Positions 18,428 to 27,006 are shown, counted from the stretch's first letter. The stretch is DNA of 64,000 nt from an uncultured Prevotellaceae bacterium (GCA_947166345.1 CAMVDU010000003.1:51549-115548), one strand, 5' to 3'. Program-made: numbers and translations. The notes: generated from the letters alone by a model not told the origin.

Positions 18428-19789
18428 TTAAAAATGCTTAATCAGTAACGTTCTTTTGGTCTCTTCCGTGATGCGGTTGGGGTGTTTGGGGCGTTGGTTG
18501 ACCAGCCACAGGATCTCTCCATTTTTGTCTGTGACAACTAATTGCCGACGTCGTTCGAAGAGTGATAACTTCTTGTCACAGAGGTAGTCGCTCACCAGTC
18601 GGGTGCCCTTCATACCTAACGGCTGAAAGCGGTCGCCTGTCTGTATGGGTCTGATAATCAACGGGAAATCGACTGTGTCGGCATCCAGGCAACACATATT
18701 CTCGCTACGGTCTATGGTCTGACCCTCGCTGATGCTGATGCTGAAATGCTCAGTCTGGTCATAGACATAGTTTCCTGTCTCAGGTATGCGCAGGGTGGGA
18801 CGCTCTGCTGCTTGAAGTGTCTGAACGAGCAGGTGGCCCTGATGTGCTGTCAGCTCGTGGGTCTCGCTCTGCCAGTAGCTGCCTTCCTGTAGGGTGCCTA
18901 AGCGTTGACTTATCTGTTCGATGACAGCAGATTGGAAACCGAGTGGCGACAGCCATTCGTGAAGGATGCTCTCTGGCGAGGGCTCTTCCAATAGCGCTGA
19001 GATGCTGATCTTTTGGGTTTCATGGGGCCTATAGGGCTCATGGGGCTCATTGGTCCCATTGTTTTCTGTCAGTTTTTCCAGTGCCGCTTTTGTGGCAGCA
19101 TCATAAACCTTTGTGGCCTCTGCAAGCCGTCGTGCTGTAGCCATCATGCTGTCAGCAGCCGCTGGCCATCGCTGTTGCAGACGAGGGATGATGTCGAGGC
19201 GCAGGTAGTTGCGCAGGGCCTCGGTCTCGTTGTTCGTGCTGTCGGTAACGAACGGTTGTTGCTGTTCGTTTAGCCACTGTTCGATGTTGTTTCTCGACAG
19301 ACATAGCAGGGGACGCAGAATATGGTCGCGACGGGGATGAATGCCACAGAGTCCGTGGATACCAGTACCTCGCATGAGGTTCAGCAGCATCGTCTCGACA
19401 GAGTCATCACGATGGTGAGCAATGCAGATTCCATCGGCGTTTAAGTCGTTGCGCAACTGCTCGAAATACTGATAGCGCAGGATGCGTGCTGACATCTCAA
19501 TACTTACTTGATGTAAATCGGCATAAGCGTTTGTGTCGAAGTGCGTTAAGTGAATAGGGATGTTGTGATTCAGGCAGAGGTCCTTGACGAATGCTTCGTC
19601 ACGGTTGCTCTCCTCGCCACGCAGATGAAAATTGCAATGGACAGCCTCGATGCGGTAGCCCAACTGTTGAAGCATCAGCAGCAGGCACACGCTGTCAGCC
19701 CCGCCGCTCACCGCCACGAGGTACAGCTTGTCGGCATCCATCAGCATGTGCTGCGCAATAAATGCTTTTACAGTCTCAATCGCTTTCAT
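18428..19789 (-). CDS. tilS: tRNA(Ile)-lysidine synthetase
   Basis: Modifies C34 of the AUA-reading tRNA-Ile to lysidine with ATP and lysine, an essential step. The PP-loop VAVSGGADSVCLL near residue 25 is intact, as are RNRDEAFV-type and HHRDDSVETMLLNLMRGTGIHGL segments; the C-terminal part (FPLIIRPIQTGDRFQPLGMKGTRLVSDYL) is the TilS C-domain. Length 453 is at the upper end because of a Glu/Pro/His/Asn-rich insert (NGTNEPHEPYRPHETQ) encoded by a 9-mer array at 19018-19060, placed between N-terminal and C-terminal domains where it should be tolerated. Confidence 0.95.
   Translation of the reverse strand: MKAIETVKAFIAQHMLMDADKLYLVAVSGGADSVCLLLMLQQLGYRIEAVHCNFHLRGEESNRDEAFVKDLCLNHNIPIHLTHFDTNAYADLHQVSIEMSARILRYQYFEQLRNDLNADGICIAHHRDDSVETMLLNLMRGTGIHGLCGIHPRRDHILRPLLCLSRNNIEQWLNEQQQPFVTDSTNNETEALRNYLRLDIIPRLQQRWPAAADSMMATARRLAEATKVYDAATKAALEKLTENNGTNEPHEPYRPHETQKISISALLEEPSPESILHEWLSPLGFQSAVIEQISQRLGTLQEGSYWQSETHELTAHQGHLLVQTLQAAERPTLRIPETGNYVYDQTEHFSISISEGQTIDRSENMCCLDADTVDFPLIIRPIQTGDRFQPLGMKGTRLVSDYLCDKKLSLFERRRQLVVTDKNGEILWLVNQRPKHPNRITEETKRTLLIKHF
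19018..19060. repeat. In-frame 9-mer array inside tilS
   Basis: Units TTCATGGGG, CCTATAGGG, CTCATGGGG, CTCATTGGT: the same vocabulary as the intergenic arrays at 10285, 43713 and 52609, here kept in frame because the unit is nine bases. Confidence 0.8.
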
Positions 19790-19795
19790 CTTTCT

Positions 19796-19825
19796 ATAAC
19801 CACTAACCTCTAACCGCTAACCTTT
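19796..19825. repeat. 7-mer array TAACCNC between tilS and RlmI-like gene
   Basis: Four degenerate heptamers (TAACCAC, TAACCTC, TAACCGC, TAACCTT) fill the spacer between the two genes. Confidence 0.8.
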
Positions 19826-19827
19826 CA

Positions 19828-21042
19828 TCACTCCACGTACAGCACCAGTCCCTTCAGGTATTCACCTTCAGGATGATAGATATTGATGGGATGATCGGCC
19901 GGCTGGTGCAACTGGTGCAGGATGCGCACCTTGCGTTTGGCCTGTGCTGCAGCCGTGAAGACAGCGTTGCGGAAATGATCTTTTGTGACCACCTGTGAGC
20001 AGGAGAAGGTGAACAGGATGCCACCCTTCGCAATCTTCTCAAATACTTTGTTGTTCAGGCGGGTATAGCCCTTCAGGGCGTTGTGCAACGCTCCACGGTG
20101 CTTGGCAAAAGCTGGCGGGTCGAGGATGATGAGGTCGTAGGGGAGTTGAGAATTGAGAACTGAGAGTTGAGAGGTGGCAACTGCCGTAGAGACCTGCGCA
20201 TCCAAAAACTTGAAGGCATCCTCGCAGAAAGCCTCGTGTCGTGGGTCGCCTGGGAAGTTCAGGTTGACATTGCGGCGTGTCAGCTCGATAGCCTTTTCCG
20301 AACTGTCAACGGAGTGTACCAACTGGGCCCCTCCGCGCATCGCATAAAACGAGAATCCACCGGTATAACAGAACATATTCAGTACGCGCCGTCCTTTGGC
20401 GTAGTGCTCCAACAGGGCACGGTTCTCACGCTGGTCCACGAAGAAGCCCGTCTTCTGTCCGCGCAGCCAGTCAACATAGAACTGCAGACCGTTCTCCATA
20501 GCAACGTTCTCCTCGCTGCCGCCATAGAGGAAGCCGTTCTCCGGTTCCATATAGGGTAGGGTGGTCTCGCTCTTGTAGTAGATGTTCTCGATGCGCTGTC
20601 CCATCACGGCTACAAGGCTTTCAGCAATAGCGATGCGACTACGGTGCATACCGATGCTGTGGGCCTGGATGACGGCAGTCTTGTGATAAACATCGATGAT
20701 GAGTCCAGGCAGATGGTCACCCTCACCGTGCACCAAGCGGTAGGCGTTGGTGTTGATGCTGTCAGCAAGTCCGAGGGTCTGGCGCATTGTCAGCGCCGAC
20801 TGTAGTCTCGACATCCAGAAAACGTTGTCGATGGCAATGTCGTTGAATGACAAAACACGCACGGCGATAGATCCCTGCTGATAGTGTCCTACTGTGATGA
20901 AACGGCCTTGTTCGTTGACCACGCGCACTACGTCGCCTTCCTCGATGCCTTCGTCAAGATGGTGAAGTGCGCCCGAGAATACCCAGGGGTGGAAACGTAT
21001 CAGGCTTTCTTCCTTCCCACGCTTCAAATAAACTTGTTTCAT
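19828..21042 (-). CDS. RlmI-like class I rRNA methyltransferase
   Basis: A 404-residue SAM-dependent methyltransferase of the RlmI/RlmK family, expected to methylate a cytosine of 23S rRNA. The PUA domain is N-terminal (KQVYLKRGKEESLIRFHPWVFSGAL); the Rossmann methyltransferase shows RVLNMFCYTGGFSFYAMRGGA (motif I), VDSSEKAIEL and LIILDPPAFAK (catalytic motif). An insert ATSQLSVLNSQL directly before LIILDPP is encoded by four heptamers (20145-20172). The start overlaps the stop of the exonuclease gene by four bases, so the two are translationally coupled. Confidence 0.92.
   Translation of the reverse strand: MKQVYLKRGKEESLIRFHPWVFSGALHHLDEGIEEGDVVRVVNEQGRFITVGHYQQGSIAVRVLSFNDIAIDNVFWMSRLQSALTMRQTLGLADSINTNAYRLVHGEGDHLPGLIIDVYHKTAVIQAHSIGMHRSRIAIAESLVAVMGQRIENIYYKSETTLPYMEPENGFLYGGSEENVAMENGLQFYVDWLRGQKTGFFVDQRENRALLEHYAKGRRVLNMFCYTGGFSFYAMRGGAQLVHSVDSSEKAIELTRRNVNLNFPGDPRHEAFCEDAFKFLDAQVSTAVATSQLSVLNSQLPYDLIILDPPAFAKHRGALHNALKGYTRLNNKVFEKIAKGGILFTFSCSQVVTKDHFRNAVFTAAAQAKRKVRILHQLHQPADHPINIYHPEGEYLKGLVLYVE
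20145..20172. repeat. Four heptamers inside the RlmI-like gene
   Basis: GTTGAGA, ATTGAGA, ACTGAGA, GTTGAGA: exactly 28 bases, the same word family as the intergenic arrays at 34673 and 50952. It encodes a short loop before the catalytic motif. Confidence 0.85.
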
Positions 21043-21668
21043 ATCTTATCTTCTTCTTGAACAATAAGCTTGTAATTGCCTGTTTCTTTGAGTCTTACTA
21101 TCTCGTTATAAAGGTTGATGCAAGCCCATGCATCTGTGGCTGCATAGAGTTTTTGGGGTGTGCTCAGTATGTCGGCCTCCCAGTTGCTCAGTTGTTGGCG
21201 CTTGCTGATTTTCTGACCAAACAAGTTGGCATAAAGTTTCTGGAGACTCATGTCTTCTACCCCCAACTCCTTAATCAGTTGTTGGATATCGATGAAATGG
21301 CCAGGATTGAATTTCTTGAGTCGCTGCAGGCCGTTCACGTCATCGTGCCACGATAGCGCCATCTTGGGTACCGTGTTGTCTTCCAGCAGACGGATGAGGG
21401 CTGGTGTCAGACCTGTGTGATTCAGTCGGAACAGGAAGCAGGTGTCTGGCGTCGAAACCTGAAGCAAGGCCACCTTGTGGTGTTCGCCCTTTCGGAAGGT
21501 CGGACGTGTCTCTGTGTCGAAGCCCAAGATGGGTTGCGATAGCAGGTAGTTGACGGCTTTTTCGGTCTCGCCTTTGGTCAGGATGACGATGATTCGTCCA
21601 TCAAACTGTGCTGTTGGCAGCGATGGAATCAGCTTTTTGTCGTATTTGTTGTAGATGGTTTTTGACAT
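21039..21668 (-). CDS. RNase D-like 3'-5' exonuclease
   Basis: A 209-residue DEDD-type exonuclease. Conserved acids appear in GFDTETRP (Exo I), LSWHDDVNGLQRL (Exo II) and the Tyr/Asp segment LYAATDAWACINLYNEIV (Exo III, DEDDy type). It lacks the HRDC domains of RNase D, matching the short 3'-5' exonuclease domain proteins. It probably trims RNA, perhaps tRNA or rRNA ends; the substrate is not evident. It is the first gene of a two-gene operon with the RlmI-like methyltransferase, whose start it overlaps by four bases. Divergent from ftsK; promoter TAATTTTG at 21689-21696. Confidence 0.88.
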   Translation of the reverse strand: MSKTIYNKYDKKLIPSLPTAQFDGRIIVILTKGETEKAVNYLLSQPILGFDTETRPTFRKGEHHKVALLQVSTPDTCFLFRLNHTGLTPALIRLLEDNTVPKMALSWHDDVNGLQRLKKFNPGHFIDIQQLIKELGVEDMSLQKLYANLFGQKISKRQQLSNWEADILSTPQKLYAATDAWACINLYNEIVRLKETGNYKLIVQEEDKI

Positions 21669-21688
21669 CCTAATATGTTTTCGAGGTG

Positions 21689-21696
21689 CAAAATTA
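21689..21696 (-). promoter_or_regulatory. Exonuclease gene -7 promoter element
   Basis: TAATTTTG on the minus strand, 20 bases before the ATG, back to back with the ftsK promoter. Confidence 0.65.
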
Positions 21697-21739
21697 CAAA
21701 AAAAATGTGATTTTGTGCTCTTATGTGAAATTTTTCCGT

Positions 21740-21747
21740 TAATTTTG
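21740..21747 (+). promoter_or_regulatory. ftsK -7 promoter element
   Basis: TAATTTTG, 42 bases before ATG 21790. It lies inside the longer ORF of the track and so excludes the first start. Confidence 0.7.
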
Positions 21748-21789
21748 CAGATGTTTTTGAGTATAAACGTAAAAATTGAACATATAACG

Positions 21790-24255
21790 ATGGCTTCTCA
21801 ACGAAAGAAAACAGGAATGAAAGGCTCTCAGAGCAAGACGACCATGCTCGAGGCATTGGGTATGAAACGCATCACAGACTTGTTCCATAACGAGCGTCTG
21901 CATTTCTTTCTTGGCATGGTACTCTTGGCCGTGTCGATATGCATGTTGCTGTCGTTCATATCCTACCTTACCACCGGACAGGCCGACCAGACTCTTATAG
22001 AGTCGCCCAAGGCTGGCGAGATGGTCAACGAGAACCACGAGTTCCAGAATCTCTGCGGTTCCATCGGTGCCTACACGGCCCATTTCTTCGTGAAGCGTTG
22101 TTTCGGACTGCCGGCATTCATCATCCCTGTGTTCCTGTTCATCGTGTCGCTCAACCTGATGAGAGCTTATAAGGCCAACCTCTTAAAGTGGTTCATGTGT
22201 CTGGCACTCATCATGATCTGGTTCTCCATTGCGATGGCCAAGTACGTGACGCCCTGGTTCCAGGACCTCCATTTCTCCTTGGGAGGCGATCATGGCCAAA
22301 GTGTAGGCAAATGGGTGGAAGGCTTTGTGGGCATGCCTGGTCTCACGGCGTTGCTCATCATCATAGCCGTCCTCTTTCTGATGTACCTCAGTTCGGAAAC
22401 CATCTATTTCATCCGTAAGTTCTTCAATCCTCTCTACTATCTGAAGAAGGTACAGTTCACCGTCAGGGCTGCTTCGGGTAGCGACTACGAGAATAGCTAT
22501 GCCGACGAGGAGGCCGTACAAGGCGTGTTTGACAATCCGCAGACGCAGACCGTTGAGTTTGCATTGGACGATGAGGGTCAGACTGTCATCAAGGATACCG
22601 AGAACGACGTTGAGACAACGGTAGCTAAGACCACGCTGACCGATGCTGACGACATCGCCATCGACGTGACGACTGGTGAAGCAGAGGAAAAGGCTCAGGG
22701 CAACAGCGTGGTAGGTTCCTATGGTGACATCACCACGCCTTATGATCCTAAGCGTGACCTCGAGAACTACAAATATCCTACCCTCGACCTGCTGAAGGTC
22801 TATGAGGACGACGGCAAGCCTTATATCGATATGGATGAGCAGAATGCCAACAAGAACCGCATCATCGAGGTGCTGCGTAACTTTGGCATCGAGATATCGT
22901 CCATCCGTGCCACCGTCGGTCCTACCATCACCCTCTACGAGATCACTCCTGCCCAGGGTGTGCGTATCGCCAAGATCCGCAACCTGGAAGACGATATCGC
23001 CCTGTCGCTGAAAGCCCTCGGCATCCGTATCATCGCACCTATCCCAGGCAAGGGCACCATCGGTATTGAGGTGCCTAACGAGAAGAAGAACGTGGTGTCG
23101 ATGCGTAGCGTCCTCGACTCGAAGAAGTTCCAGGAGACGACGATGGACCTGCCCTGTGCTATGGGTAAGACCATCACCAACGAGGTGTTCATGTTCGACC
23201 TTGCCAAGGCGCCCCACCTGCTCGTGGCTGGTGCTACCGGTCAGGGTAAGTCTGTTGGTCTGAACGCCATCCTCACCTCTCTGCTGTATAAGAAGCATCC
23301 TGCTGAGCTGAAGATCGTGCTTGTTGACCCCAAGATGGTCGAGTTCTCCATTTATGCCAAGATTGCCAACCACTTCCTGGCCAAGGTGCCCGACGAGAAC
23401 GCCTCGCCCATCATCACCGATACCTCGAAGGTGATCCGCACCCTGCAGTCGCTCTGCGTGGAGATGGATAGCCGCTATGAGCTGCTGATGAAGGCTGGCG
23501 AACGTAATATCAAGGACTACAACCGCAAGTTCATTGCCCGTCAGCTGAATCCTGAGAACGGACATAAGTTCATGCCCTACATCGTCGTTGTCATCGACGA
23601 GTACGGCGACCTCATCATGACCGCCGGCAAGGAGATCGAGCTGCCTATCGCCCGTATTGCCCAGAAGGCGCGTGCCGTGGGTATCCACATGATCATTGCC
23701 ACACAGCGTCCTACCACCAATATCATCACGGGTACCATCAAGGCCAACTTCCCAGCCCGTATCGCCTTCAAGGTGTCACAGGGCATCGACTCGAAGACCA
23801 TTCTCGACCGTATGGGAGCCCAGCAGCTGATAGGTCGTGGTGATATGCTCTACCTCTCAGGCAACGACCCCATCCGTGTGCAGTGTGCTTTCGTCGATAC
23901 GCCCGAGGTTGACGATATCAACAAGTTCATTGCCGACCAGCAGGGCTACCTCGAGCCGTTCGAGTTGCCCGAGCCTCAGATGGAAAGCGATGAGTTTGGT
24001 CTCGATGACAACGATGCCGACCTGTCTCATCTTGATCCGATGTTCGAGGATGCCGCCCGTCTCATCATCAGTAGTCAGCAGGGTTCCACCAGTCTCATCC
24101 AGCGTAAATTCTCCATCGGCTACAATCGTGCAGGCCGTCTCATGGATCAGCTCGAGAAGGCAGGTATCGTGGGTGCCGCTCACGGCTCTAAGCCGCGTGA
24201 GGTGCTCATTCAGGACGAGATGAGTCTCGACAACCTGCTGCACTCGCTGAGATAA
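21790..24255 (+). CDS. ftsK: DNA translocase FtsK/SpoIIIE
   Basis: Pumps DNA at the division septum and activates dimer resolution. Starting at MASQRKKTG the protein has 821 residues. Four to five membrane segments occupy residues ~50-210 (FFLGMVLLAVSICMLLSFISY, AFIIPVFLFIVSLNLM, MCLALIMIWFSIAMA, LTALLIIIAVLFLMYLS); a variable acidic linker follows, then the motor with Walker A GATGQGKSVGLNAI and Walker B IVVVIDEYGDLIM. The gamma winged helix (AARLIISSQQGSTSLIQRKFSIGYNRAGRLMDQLE) ends the protein. The ORF track's 45 extra N-terminal codons cross the promoter and are not coding. Confidence 0.96.
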   Translation: MASQRKKTGMKGSQSKTTMLEALGMKRITDLFHNERLHFFLGMVLLAVSICMLLSFISYLTTGQADQTLIESPKAGEMVNENHEFQNLCGSIGAYTAHFFVKRCFGLPAFIIPVFLFIVSLNLMRAYKANLLKWFMCLALIMIWFSIAMAKYVTPWFQDLHFSLGGDHGQSVGKWVEGFVGMPGLTALLIIIAVLFLMYLSSETIYFIRKFFNPLYYLKKVQFTVRAASGSDYENSYADEEAVQGVFDNPQTQTVEFALDDEGQTVIKDTENDVETTVAKTTLTDADDIAIDVTTGEAEEKAQGNSVVGSYGDITTPYDPKRDLENYKYPTLDLLKVYEDDGKPYIDMDEQNANKNRIIEVLRNFGIEISSIRATVGPTITLYEITPAQGVRIAKIRNLEDDIALSLKALGIRIIAPIPGKGTIGIEVPNEKKNVVSMRSVLDSKKFQETTMDLPCAMGKTITNEVFMFDLAKAPHLLVAGATGQGKSVGLNAILTSLLYKKHPAELKIVLVDPKMVEFSIYAKIANHFLAKVPDENASPIITDTSKVIRTLQSLCVEMDSRYELLMKAGERNIKDYNRKFIARQLNPENGHKFMPYIVVVIDEYGDLIMTAGKEIELPIARIAQKARAVGIHMIIATQRPTTNIITGTIKANFPARIAFKVSQGIDSKTILDRMGAQQLIGRGDMLYLSGNDPIRVQCAFVDTPEVDDINKFIADQQGYLEPFELPEPQMESDEFGLDDNDADLSHLDPMFEDAARLIISSQQGSTSLIQRKFSIGYNRAGRLMDQLEKAGIVGAAHGSKPREVLIQDEMSLDNLLHSLR

Positions 24256-24256
24256 A

Positions 24257-24283
24257 GTGAATAGTGAATAATTGGCTTCCGCC
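24257..24283. repeat. GTGAATA array with conserved tail, copy 1
   Basis: Two GTGAATA units followed by ATTGGCTTCCGCC just after the ftsK stop. Same composite element as at 34720, 39432, 54565 and 56922. Confidence 0.75.
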
Positions 24284-24301
24284 ATAAAACGTATTAATTG
24301 A

Positions 24302-24907
24302 ATGAATATGAAAAAATTGTTTTTAGTGATAACAGTCCTGTTGGCAACCGTCGCAGGGCAGGCACAGACCGCCCGTGAGGTGCTCGACAAGTGTGCCGCC
24401 AGTGTCAGCGTGAAGAGTGGCGTTACTGCCGACTTCACGATGGAGAGTGCCCAGTATGGTAATACCAGCGGAAGCATCTCCGTGAAAGGTCGCATGTTCT
24501 ACGCTACAACCCCTGTCGCCACCATGTGGTTCGACGGCAAGACCCTGTGGACCTACCGTTCCAAGAACGAAGAGGTGAACGTCTCTAATCCTACCGATGC
24601 CCAGCTGCAGGCGCTCAACCCCTATAATTTTATCAATATGTATAAGAACGGCTATAGCTATACGATGACCAAGACCGACAAGACTTTCAACGTCCATCTG
24701 ACAGCCAACGATGCCAACCGTCGTGTGAAGGAGATGTTCATCACCATCGACGCCAAAAGCTATACGCCCATCGAGGTGAAAGTGCTTCAGGGCAGCAAGT
24801 GGTCCACCTTCTTCATCAACAACTTCAAGAAGGCCAACCTCAAGGACGATGCGTTCCGTTTCAACGCCCGCGAGTTCCCATCGGCCGAAGTTATCGACCT
24901 CCGATAG
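24302..24907 (+). CDS. LolA-like outer-membrane lipoprotein carrier
   Basis: A 201-residue periplasmic protein that would carry lipoproteins to the outer membrane. It has a signal peptide (MNMKKLFLVITVLLATVAGQAQ) and the LolA-like sequence TAREVLDKCAASVS, GRMFYATTPVATMWFDGKTLWTYRSKNEEVNVSNPT. A second ATG two codons on is equally possible as the start. It follows ftsK by 46 bp, the usual ftsK-lolA order of Bacteroidota, and precedes the DUF5687 gene by 6 bp. Confidence 0.88.
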   Translation: MNMKKLFLVITVLLATVAGQAQTAREVLDKCAASVSVKSGVTADFTMESAQYGNTSGSISVKGRMFYATTPVATMWFDGKTLWTYRSKNEEVNVSNPTDAQLQALNPYNFINMYKNGYSYTMTKTDKTFNVHLTANDANRRVKEMFITIDAKSYTPIEVKVLQGSKWSTFFINNFKKANLKDDAFRFNAREFPSAEVIDLR

Positions 24908-24913
24908 TACACT

Positions 24914-26401
24914 ATGAACAGATTTCAGATATTCCGTCTGGTGCACCATCAGACGAAACTCAACTTCAAGCGCAGTCCGGCTCTCGAGCAGAGCCAGATT
25001 GCCAAGGTGATGATGTACCTTGGTGCCGGCCTCATGGCCATCTACCTCATCTTCATCGGTATGGGCATGTCGATGGCTGCCAACGATAGTGGCGAACCCG
25101 CATTCCTGCTCCTCGCTCTGCCCGTGTTCCTCATCATCGACTTTTTCTTCCGCTTTGTCGTGCAGCACACGCCCGCCATGTTGCTCAAGCCCTACATGCT
25201 GTTGCCCCTGCCGCGACGCTCCATCATCGACACCTTCCTCTATTCGTCGGTGCTGTCGGGCTACAATGCCGTGTGGCTGTTCATGTTCGCACCCTATGCC
25301 TATATCACCTTCTTTGGCGATGCCACCCTCTCGCAGGCCCTCGCCATCCTGTGCGGCGGCATGCTGCTCGTGATGGCCAACAGCCAGTGGTATCTCCTGG
25401 TACGCACGCTCACCGCCCGCAGCATCTTCTGGTGGGCGTTGCCTGCCGTGGTCTATGGCATCATGCTGTTACCCCTCATCCTCGATGGCATCGCCTCTTT
25501 GGACGCTATCGCCGATGTGGTGCTCGCCTTTGGCACCACCTGGCTGTTCCCGCTCCTCGCGTTGCTTCTGCTGGCGCTGTTCCTCATGATCAACCGTCGC
25601 ATGCAATATACCTTTGCCTATGAGGAGATAGCTCGTCAGGAGAAGAAACCCTTGGCCATGAAGCACGTCACCAAGTTCACCTTCCTCGAGCGCTTCGGAC
25701 AGGTGGGCGAATACCTGAAGCTCGAGCTCAAGTCCAACCTCCGCAACAAGGCCATCCGCTCGCGCATGATCATGAGCCTCGCACTCATCATCATCTTCTC
25801 GCTGCTCATCACCTATACCAATATCTACGACACCACCATCATGCTCAACTTCTGGTGCTACTATTGTTTCGCCATCTATGGTATGACCACACTCATCAAA
25901 ATCATGGGTCCCGAAGGCAATTACATCGACCTGCTGATGGTTCATCATGAGAATATCCTCAAGCTGCTCAAGGCCAAGTATTTCTTTCACATGTCCATCC
26001 TTGTGGTACCTTTCATCATCATGCTGCCAGCCGTCATCGAAGGCAAGTTCTCGCTGCTCATGATGCTGGCCTACATGCTGCTGTCCAGCGGTCCCCTCTA
26101 TTGCACCCTCTTCCAGCTTGCCGTCTATAACAAACAGACCCTGCCCCTGGAACAGAAAATTACGGGCAAGAACAATATGGAGAACGGACTGCAACTCATC
26201 ATCGAGCTCCTGGCCATGTTCATCCCCATGGCGATGGCAGGCGTGCTGCTCTTCTTCCTCGACGAGGATGTCGCCTACACCATCATGGCCCTCTTCGGAC
26301 TCACAGTCACGCTGGCTTATCCCCTATGGTTGCGCAACATTTATCGTCGTATGATGGTCCGGAAGTACCGCAATCTGGAAGGATTCCACGCCTCAAGATA
26401 G
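24914..26401 (+). CDS. DUF5687 family multi-pass membrane protein
   Basis: A 495-residue inner-membrane protein with about ten to twelve hydrophobic segments, matching my memory of DUF5687 (MNRFQIFRLVHHQTKLNFKRSPALEQS start; LPLPRRSIIDTFL; a long charged loop around YEEIARQEKKPLAMKHVTKFTFLERF). The family looks like ABC permeases of the ABC-2 type and often pairs with an ATPase gene; no ATPase gene is next to it here. It is 6 bp after the LolA-like gene, so translation is probably coupled. Transport function is inferred. Confidence 0.75.
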   Translation: MNRFQIFRLVHHQTKLNFKRSPALEQSQIAKVMMYLGAGLMAIYLIFIGMGMSMAANDSGEPAFLLLALPVFLIIDFFFRFVVQHTPAMLLKPYMLLPLPRRSIIDTFLYSSVLSGYNAVWLFMFAPYAYITFFGDATLSQALAILCGGMLLVMANSQWYLLVRTLTARSIFWWALPAVVYGIMLLPLILDGIASLDAIADVVLAFGTTWLFPLLALLLLALFLMINRRMQYTFAYEEIARQEKKPLAMKHVTKFTFLERFGQVGEYLKLELKSNLRNKAIRSRMIMSLALIIIFSLLITYTNIYDTTIMLNFWCYYCFAIYGMTTLIKIMGPEGNYIDLLMVHHENILKLLKAKYFFHMSILVVPFIIMLPAVIEGKFSLLMMLAYMLLSSGPLYCTLFQLAVYNKQTLPLEQKITGKNNMENGLQLIIELLAMFIPMAMAGVLLFFLDEDVAYTIMALFGLTVTLAYPLWLRNIYRRMMVRKYRNLEGFHASR

Positions 26402-26462
26402 GTAAAACGCACTTTTTTTGAAAAAACTTCGTGAAAAGTTTGGTCAGTTCGAAAAAAGTGCG

Positions 26463-26470
26463 TACCTTTG
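26463..26470 (+). promoter_or_regulatory. tRNA-Lys promoter -7 element
   Basis: TACCTTTG, 22 bases before the mature tRNA 5' end, with TTTG about 20 bases upstream. Confidence 0.75.
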
Positions 26471-26492
26471 CACCCGCAAACGAGAAAACGTT

Positions 26493-26565
26493 GCACCCGT
26501 AGCTCAGTTGGTAGAGCACCTGACTCTTAATCAGGGTGTCCAGGGTTCGAGCCCCTGCGGGTGTA
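26493..26565 (+). tRNA. tRNA-Lys (anticodon CUU)
   Basis: A full cloverleaf of 73 bases. The acceptor stem is GCACCCG/CGGGTGT (a G-U first pair), the D-arm contains AGCTCAGTTGGTAGAGC, the anticodon stem CCTGA/TCAGG encloses the loop CTCTTAA with anticodon CTT, and the T-arm is CAGGGTTCGAGCCCCTG. The 3' CCA is not encoded. A promoter and a terminator flank it, so it is a single-gene unit. Confidence 0.97.
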
Positions 26566-26576
26566 CAAACCTCAAG

Positions 26577-26604
26577 AAAGCGAACTGTTTAGTTCGCTTT
26601 TTTT
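26577..26604 (+). terminator. Terminator after tRNA-Lys
   Basis: AAAGCGAACT-GTTT-AGTTCGCTTT is a perfect 10-bp stem followed by TTTT. Confidence 0.92.
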
Positions 26605-26754
26605 GTGTGCTTTTTCTTTTTCCCTTTTTCCTTTTCAAAGGCAGTAGCTACTCCAGCGTCTTAAAAACCGTCTTAATTACCCGCCTCGACGCGTCAACAA
26701 CTACAAGTATATAAATCTGTATTGATAGCACCTTTTCGCATTATTTCTTGCGCA

Positions 26755-26862
26755 ACGAGACGCTCCTTGCATCGCGCCGAGACGCTCCTTGGTGAGCAAG
26801 GTGACGCTCGGTGGTGACCAAGGAGACGCTCCGTGGACACCAAGGAGACGCTGCTTGGTATC
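26755..26862. repeat. Dispersed repeat, unit CCGAGACGCTCCTTGGTGA, locus 2
   Basis: Five GAGACGCT or GTGACGCT units, several followed by CCTTGGTGA or CCAAGGA. It is the same family as 7088-7200 and again begins near CGCAACGAGA. It fills part of the ~400-base gene-free spacer between the tRNA-Lys terminator and the lipoprotein gene; nothing else in the first 150 bases of that spacer is recognisable. Confidence 0.8.
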
Positions 26863-26868
26863 CCCATG

Positions 26869-26911
26869 ATTCTCTCGCAAGGATTTCCCCATGAGAGAAT
26901 AGGGGAAATCC
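26869..26911. other. Two interleaved inverted repeats (alternative hairpins)
   Basis: ATTCTCTC (26869-26876) is complementary to GAGAGAAT (26893-26900), and GGATTTCCCC (26881-26890) to GGGGAAATCC (26902-26911). The arms alternate, so only one hairpin can form fully. The structure lies ~45 bases upstream of the lipoprotein gene's promoter, so it is more likely a DNA-level site than part of that mRNA. Confidence 0.6.
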
Positions 26912-26957
26912 TAACGACAATTAGGGAAAAACCTTTGTGACGCTGGTGCCGTCTTCG

Positions 26958-26965
26958 TATCTTTG
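26958..26965 (+). promoter_or_regulatory. Lipoprotein gene -7 promoter element
   Basis: TATCTTTG, about 40 bases before the ATG at 27007. Confidence 0.7.
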
Positions 26966-27006
26966 CAGCAAGAAAATGAAGTTGAACCCTTTAAAACAAT
27001 ACAACT

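Noticed and set aside
22183-23688. 501-codon minus-strand ORF opposite ftsK
   Set aside because: No recognisable motif; ftsK has a full set on the other strand.
26869-26911. H-type pseudoknot from the interleaved arms
   Set aside because: The link between the 3' arms is one base, too short to cross an 8-bp stem, so only alternative hairpins are feasible.
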